A stretch of 64,000 nt of DNA. It comes from Planctomycetota bacterium (GTDB lineage: Bacteria > Planctomycetota > Planctomycetia > Pirellulales > Lacipirellulaceae). The notes beneath the pieces were generated by a model. The model saw only the letters and a program-made list of their open reading frames with translations, did no database searches and had not been told where the DNA came from. Positions within the stretch are counted from its first letter, which is position 1; every line of letters starts with the position of its first letter. The stretch is from NCBI GenBank assembly GCA_029259915.1, contig JAJDED010000033.1, positions 1-64,000 of the forward strand, written 5' to 3'. The translations under genes were made by a program, and so were the position numbers. Below are positions 62,033-64,000 of the stretch, in pieces.

Positions 62033-64000
62033 TTATCGGCGGTCTCTGCCAGTGGATGAACGTTGCTGGGGACGGGGCGTGGTGCTTTCTAGTAGCCGAT
62101 TGCCTACTCCCAGCAATTGATCGACGCGCTCGTTGAGCTCGGGATTGGGTTCCACGCCAGACCACGAGCTATCGATCCACACCTGCCCCCCCGCCGCCAA
62201 ATCGAGCCGTAATCGCAATCGCTTGTTCCCCGGATAGCCGCGCGCGATTTCGCGCAATTGCTGCAACGCATGTTCGCCATGTTCGTCTTCTCGCACGCGG
62301 ATGATCATGCCGCTGCTGAACTGTTTGGCCATTTCCTCGATCGGCATCAGCTTGTCGACAATCAAATTCACTTCCTCGCCGCCCGGTCGACGGTCGACCT
62401 TGCCGAGGACGGCGAGAATCGTGTCGGGTGTGACTAGATGTCCATGCTCGACAAATTGCTCGGGCCAAAGGATACAGCGAGTGATGCCATCCAAATCTTC
62501 CAAGTCCCACATGGCGTATTTGGTGACCGTGCTACCAGCCCGGGGGTTCTTGGTGTGAGAGAATTTGATAGCCGAGAGCATGCCGCCCATTCGCACTTCG
62601 TTGCGGTGTTCGAGTGCTGCAAGTGCCGGGGCGGTGTGCGTGCAATATGTGCGGAGCGTCGCCTCATGCTCGGCCAATGGGTGACTCGTCAGATAATAGC
62701 CGAGCACCTCTTTTTCTTGGAGCAGTAGATCCTTTTCGTCAAACGGCAGGATGTTCGGCAGATCGGTGGCGCCGGTTTCATCCGACGAAGATTCGTCAAA
62801 GGCGTCGAACAATCCTTTTTGGCCACTGCGTCGATCGGCCGCGGCTGCCGCACCCGACTGCAGCGCCCGATCGAGCACGGCCATCAACTGGGCTCGGTGG
62901 CCATCGAGTGTGTCGAATGCCCCGGCTTTGATAAGCGATTCGATTGCCGACCGGTTGCAATTTTGGACATCGATCCGTTCACAGAAATCGAACAAGCTCG
63001 TAAACAGGCCCGCTTCCTTTCTCGCGGCAGAAATTGCCTCGGCGGCGCCAGTGCCACACGCTTTGATTGCGCTGAGTCCGAAGTAGACTTTTCCGTCGGC
63101 CACTTTGAAGTCGGCATCGCACGAGTTCACGTCTGCCGGAGCGACTTCGATTTCCATCCGCCGGCAATCTTCCATGTGTTCGACCAACGCGTCCTTGTTC
63201 TTGAAATTGCGGCCCGGGATGTCGCAAGAAAGCAGCGCTGCCATGAACTCGACGGGATAGTGTGCCTTCAAATAGGCAGTCTGGTAAGCGATCAGGGCAT
63301 ACGCGGTCGAATGGCTTTTGTTGAAGCCATAGCCGGCGAATTTCTCGATCATTCGGAAAAGTTCTTCCGCTTTTTTCTTCTCCAAGCCTTGGCTTTGAGC
63401 GCCGGCGAGAAATTCTTCGCGGAACTTGGCAATGGTAGCCAGTTTCTTCTTGCTTATCGCCTTAATGCACGCATAGGCGTCGGAAAGATGAATACCGCCC
63501 AAGCGATTAAGAATCCGCATCACTTGTTCTTGGTAAACCATCACGCCGTGGGTTTCTTCGAGTATTTCCTCCATCACCGGATGGGGATACTCGGCAGCCT
63601 TGCGGCCGTGTTTGATATCGATGTAATCGTCGACCATGCCCCCTTCCAACGGGCCGGGGCGATAGAGCGCGTTGGTGGCGATGACGTCGCTGAAATGATC
63701 GGGCTTCATCCGCTGCAACAGGTCGCGGATGCCGCCGCTTTCCAATTGAAAAATGCCTTTGGTTTCGCCTCGGCATAACAGAGTGAAAGTCTCCTGATCG
63801 TCCAAGGGAAATTGGTGCGGGTCGACGCGCTCGCCTCGCGCTTTCTCAATCAGTTCGATACTACGGGCGAGAATCGTTAGGTTCCGCAACCCGAGGAAGT
63901 CCATTTTCAATAGCCCGGCACGCTCGACGTCGCCCATCGCCCATTGCGTGATGACTTCGGTTTTGCCCTTCACATGCTGCAAGGGGACATACTCGTCGAC
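62033..64000 (-). CDS. dnaE: DNA polymerase III alpha subunit, 3' part
   Basis: The last 655 residues or so of DnaE, the replicative polymerase catalytic subunit; the gene continues beyond the right edge of the window. The palm/fingers region has KMDFLGLRNLTIL, PGPLEGGMVDDYI and the GVMVYQEQVMRIL and AGYGFNKSHSTAYALIAYQTAYLKAHYP blocks. A beta-binding/HhH region and an OB-fold (GGMLSAIKFSHTKNPRAGSTVTKYAMWDLEDL) follow. About 40 Arg/Pro-rich residues end it. Catalytic Asp residues upstream are outside the window. Confidence 0.95.
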   Translation of the reverse strand, partial: VDEYVPLQHVKGKTEVITQWAMGDVERAGLLKMDFLGLRNLTILARSIELIEKARGERVDPHQFPLDDQETFTLLCRGETKGIFQLESGGIRDLLQRMKPDHFSDVIATNALYRPGPLEGGMVDDYIDIKHGRKAAEYPHPVMEEILEETHGVMVYQEQVMRILNRLGGIHLSDAYACIKAISKKKLATIAKFREEFLAGAQSQGLEKKKAEELFRMIEKFAGYGFNKSHSTAYALIAYQTAYLKAHYPVEFMAALLSCDIPGRNFKNKDALVEHMEDCRRMEIEVAPADVNSCDADFKVADGKVYFGLSAIKACGTGAAEAISAARKEAGLFTSLFDFCERIDVQNCNRSAIESLIKAGAFDTLDGHRAQLMAVLDRALQSGAAAAADRRSGQKGLFDAFDESSSDETGATDLPNILPFDEKDLLLQEKEVLGYYLTSHPLAEHEATLRTYCTHTAPALAALEHRNEVRMGGMLSAIKFSHTKNPRAGSTVTKYAMWDLEDLDGITRCILWPEQFVEHGHLVTPDTILAVLGKVDRRPGGEEVNLIVDKLMPIEEMAKQFSSGMIIRVREDEHGEHALQQLREIARGYPGNKRLRLRLDLAAGGQVWIDSSWSGVEPNPELNERVDQLLGVGNRLLESTTPRPQQRSSTGRDRR

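Overview
The window looks like chromosome from a planctomycete, most likely a Pirellulales-type relative. The signs are a DUF1559 protein with a prepilin-type N-terminus, a secreted sugar-dehydrogenase-like protein with a dockerin-like stretch and a PEP-CTERM tail, a Kdo/lipopolysaccharide operon, small Cys-rich and Gly-rich secreted proteins, and intergenic DNA rich in degenerate repeats. The assignment rests on gene content only. There is no rRNA, tRNA or CRISPR array that I can recognise.

Layout. 0.1-6.8 kb (minus): a membrane protein, a giant LptC/LptA-like protein, kdsC, kpsF/kdsD, a HAAS-type membrane protein and a PadR regulator. 6.9-7.4 kb: paired inverted hairpins and a candidate structured RNA. 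7.7-12.4 kb (minus): a helix-hairpin-helix protein, a Uma2 nuclease and carB, which carries two in-frame palindromic insertions. 12.7-22.6 kb (mostly plus): a PiT phosphate transporter, argH coupled to a repeat protein and a sigma-54 activator, then ccsA/hemX and hemA. 22.6-24.4 kb (minus): a very acidic protein, scpB and a membrane-anchored protein. 24.6-31.6 kb (plus): a cysteine desulfurase and the replication-origin block dnaA - oriC candidate - dnaN - dciA (DUF721) - gyrB. 31.9-33.5 kb: two tandem secreted Gly-rich paralogues sharing an upstream element. 33.7-39 kb: DUF1559, a membrane protein, a PEP-CTERM sugar dehydrogenase and a secreted protein.

39-56 kb is a type IV pilus / type II secretion-like locus. 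On the minus strand, a response regulator, histidine kinase and STAS protein precede pilB, pilC, pilM, pilN, pilO, a pilP/gspC-like gene, the secretin and a 59-residue charged ORF, mostly with overlapping or abutting genes. A GspG-like major pseudopilin is separate and divergent from an HD-GYP protein, which is followed on the plus strand by minor pseudopilins and a PilX/GspK-like protein. 56-64 kb (mostly minus): a 24-cysteine secreted protein, a lipoprotein, a secreted protein, rfbB, tadA, a VanZ-like protein (plus), a UDP-xylose synthase family gene and the 3' part of dnaE, cut by the window edge.

The most unusual content is non-coding or half-coding: palindromic degenerate repeats inserted in frame into carB; two intergenic elements built on one plan (inverted pairs of a double-hairpin module); degenerate short-word tracts at many gene borders; a shared cis element ahead of the two Gly-rich secreted paralogues; and a probable oriC with DnaA-trio-like triplets beside a DnaA that lacks domain I.
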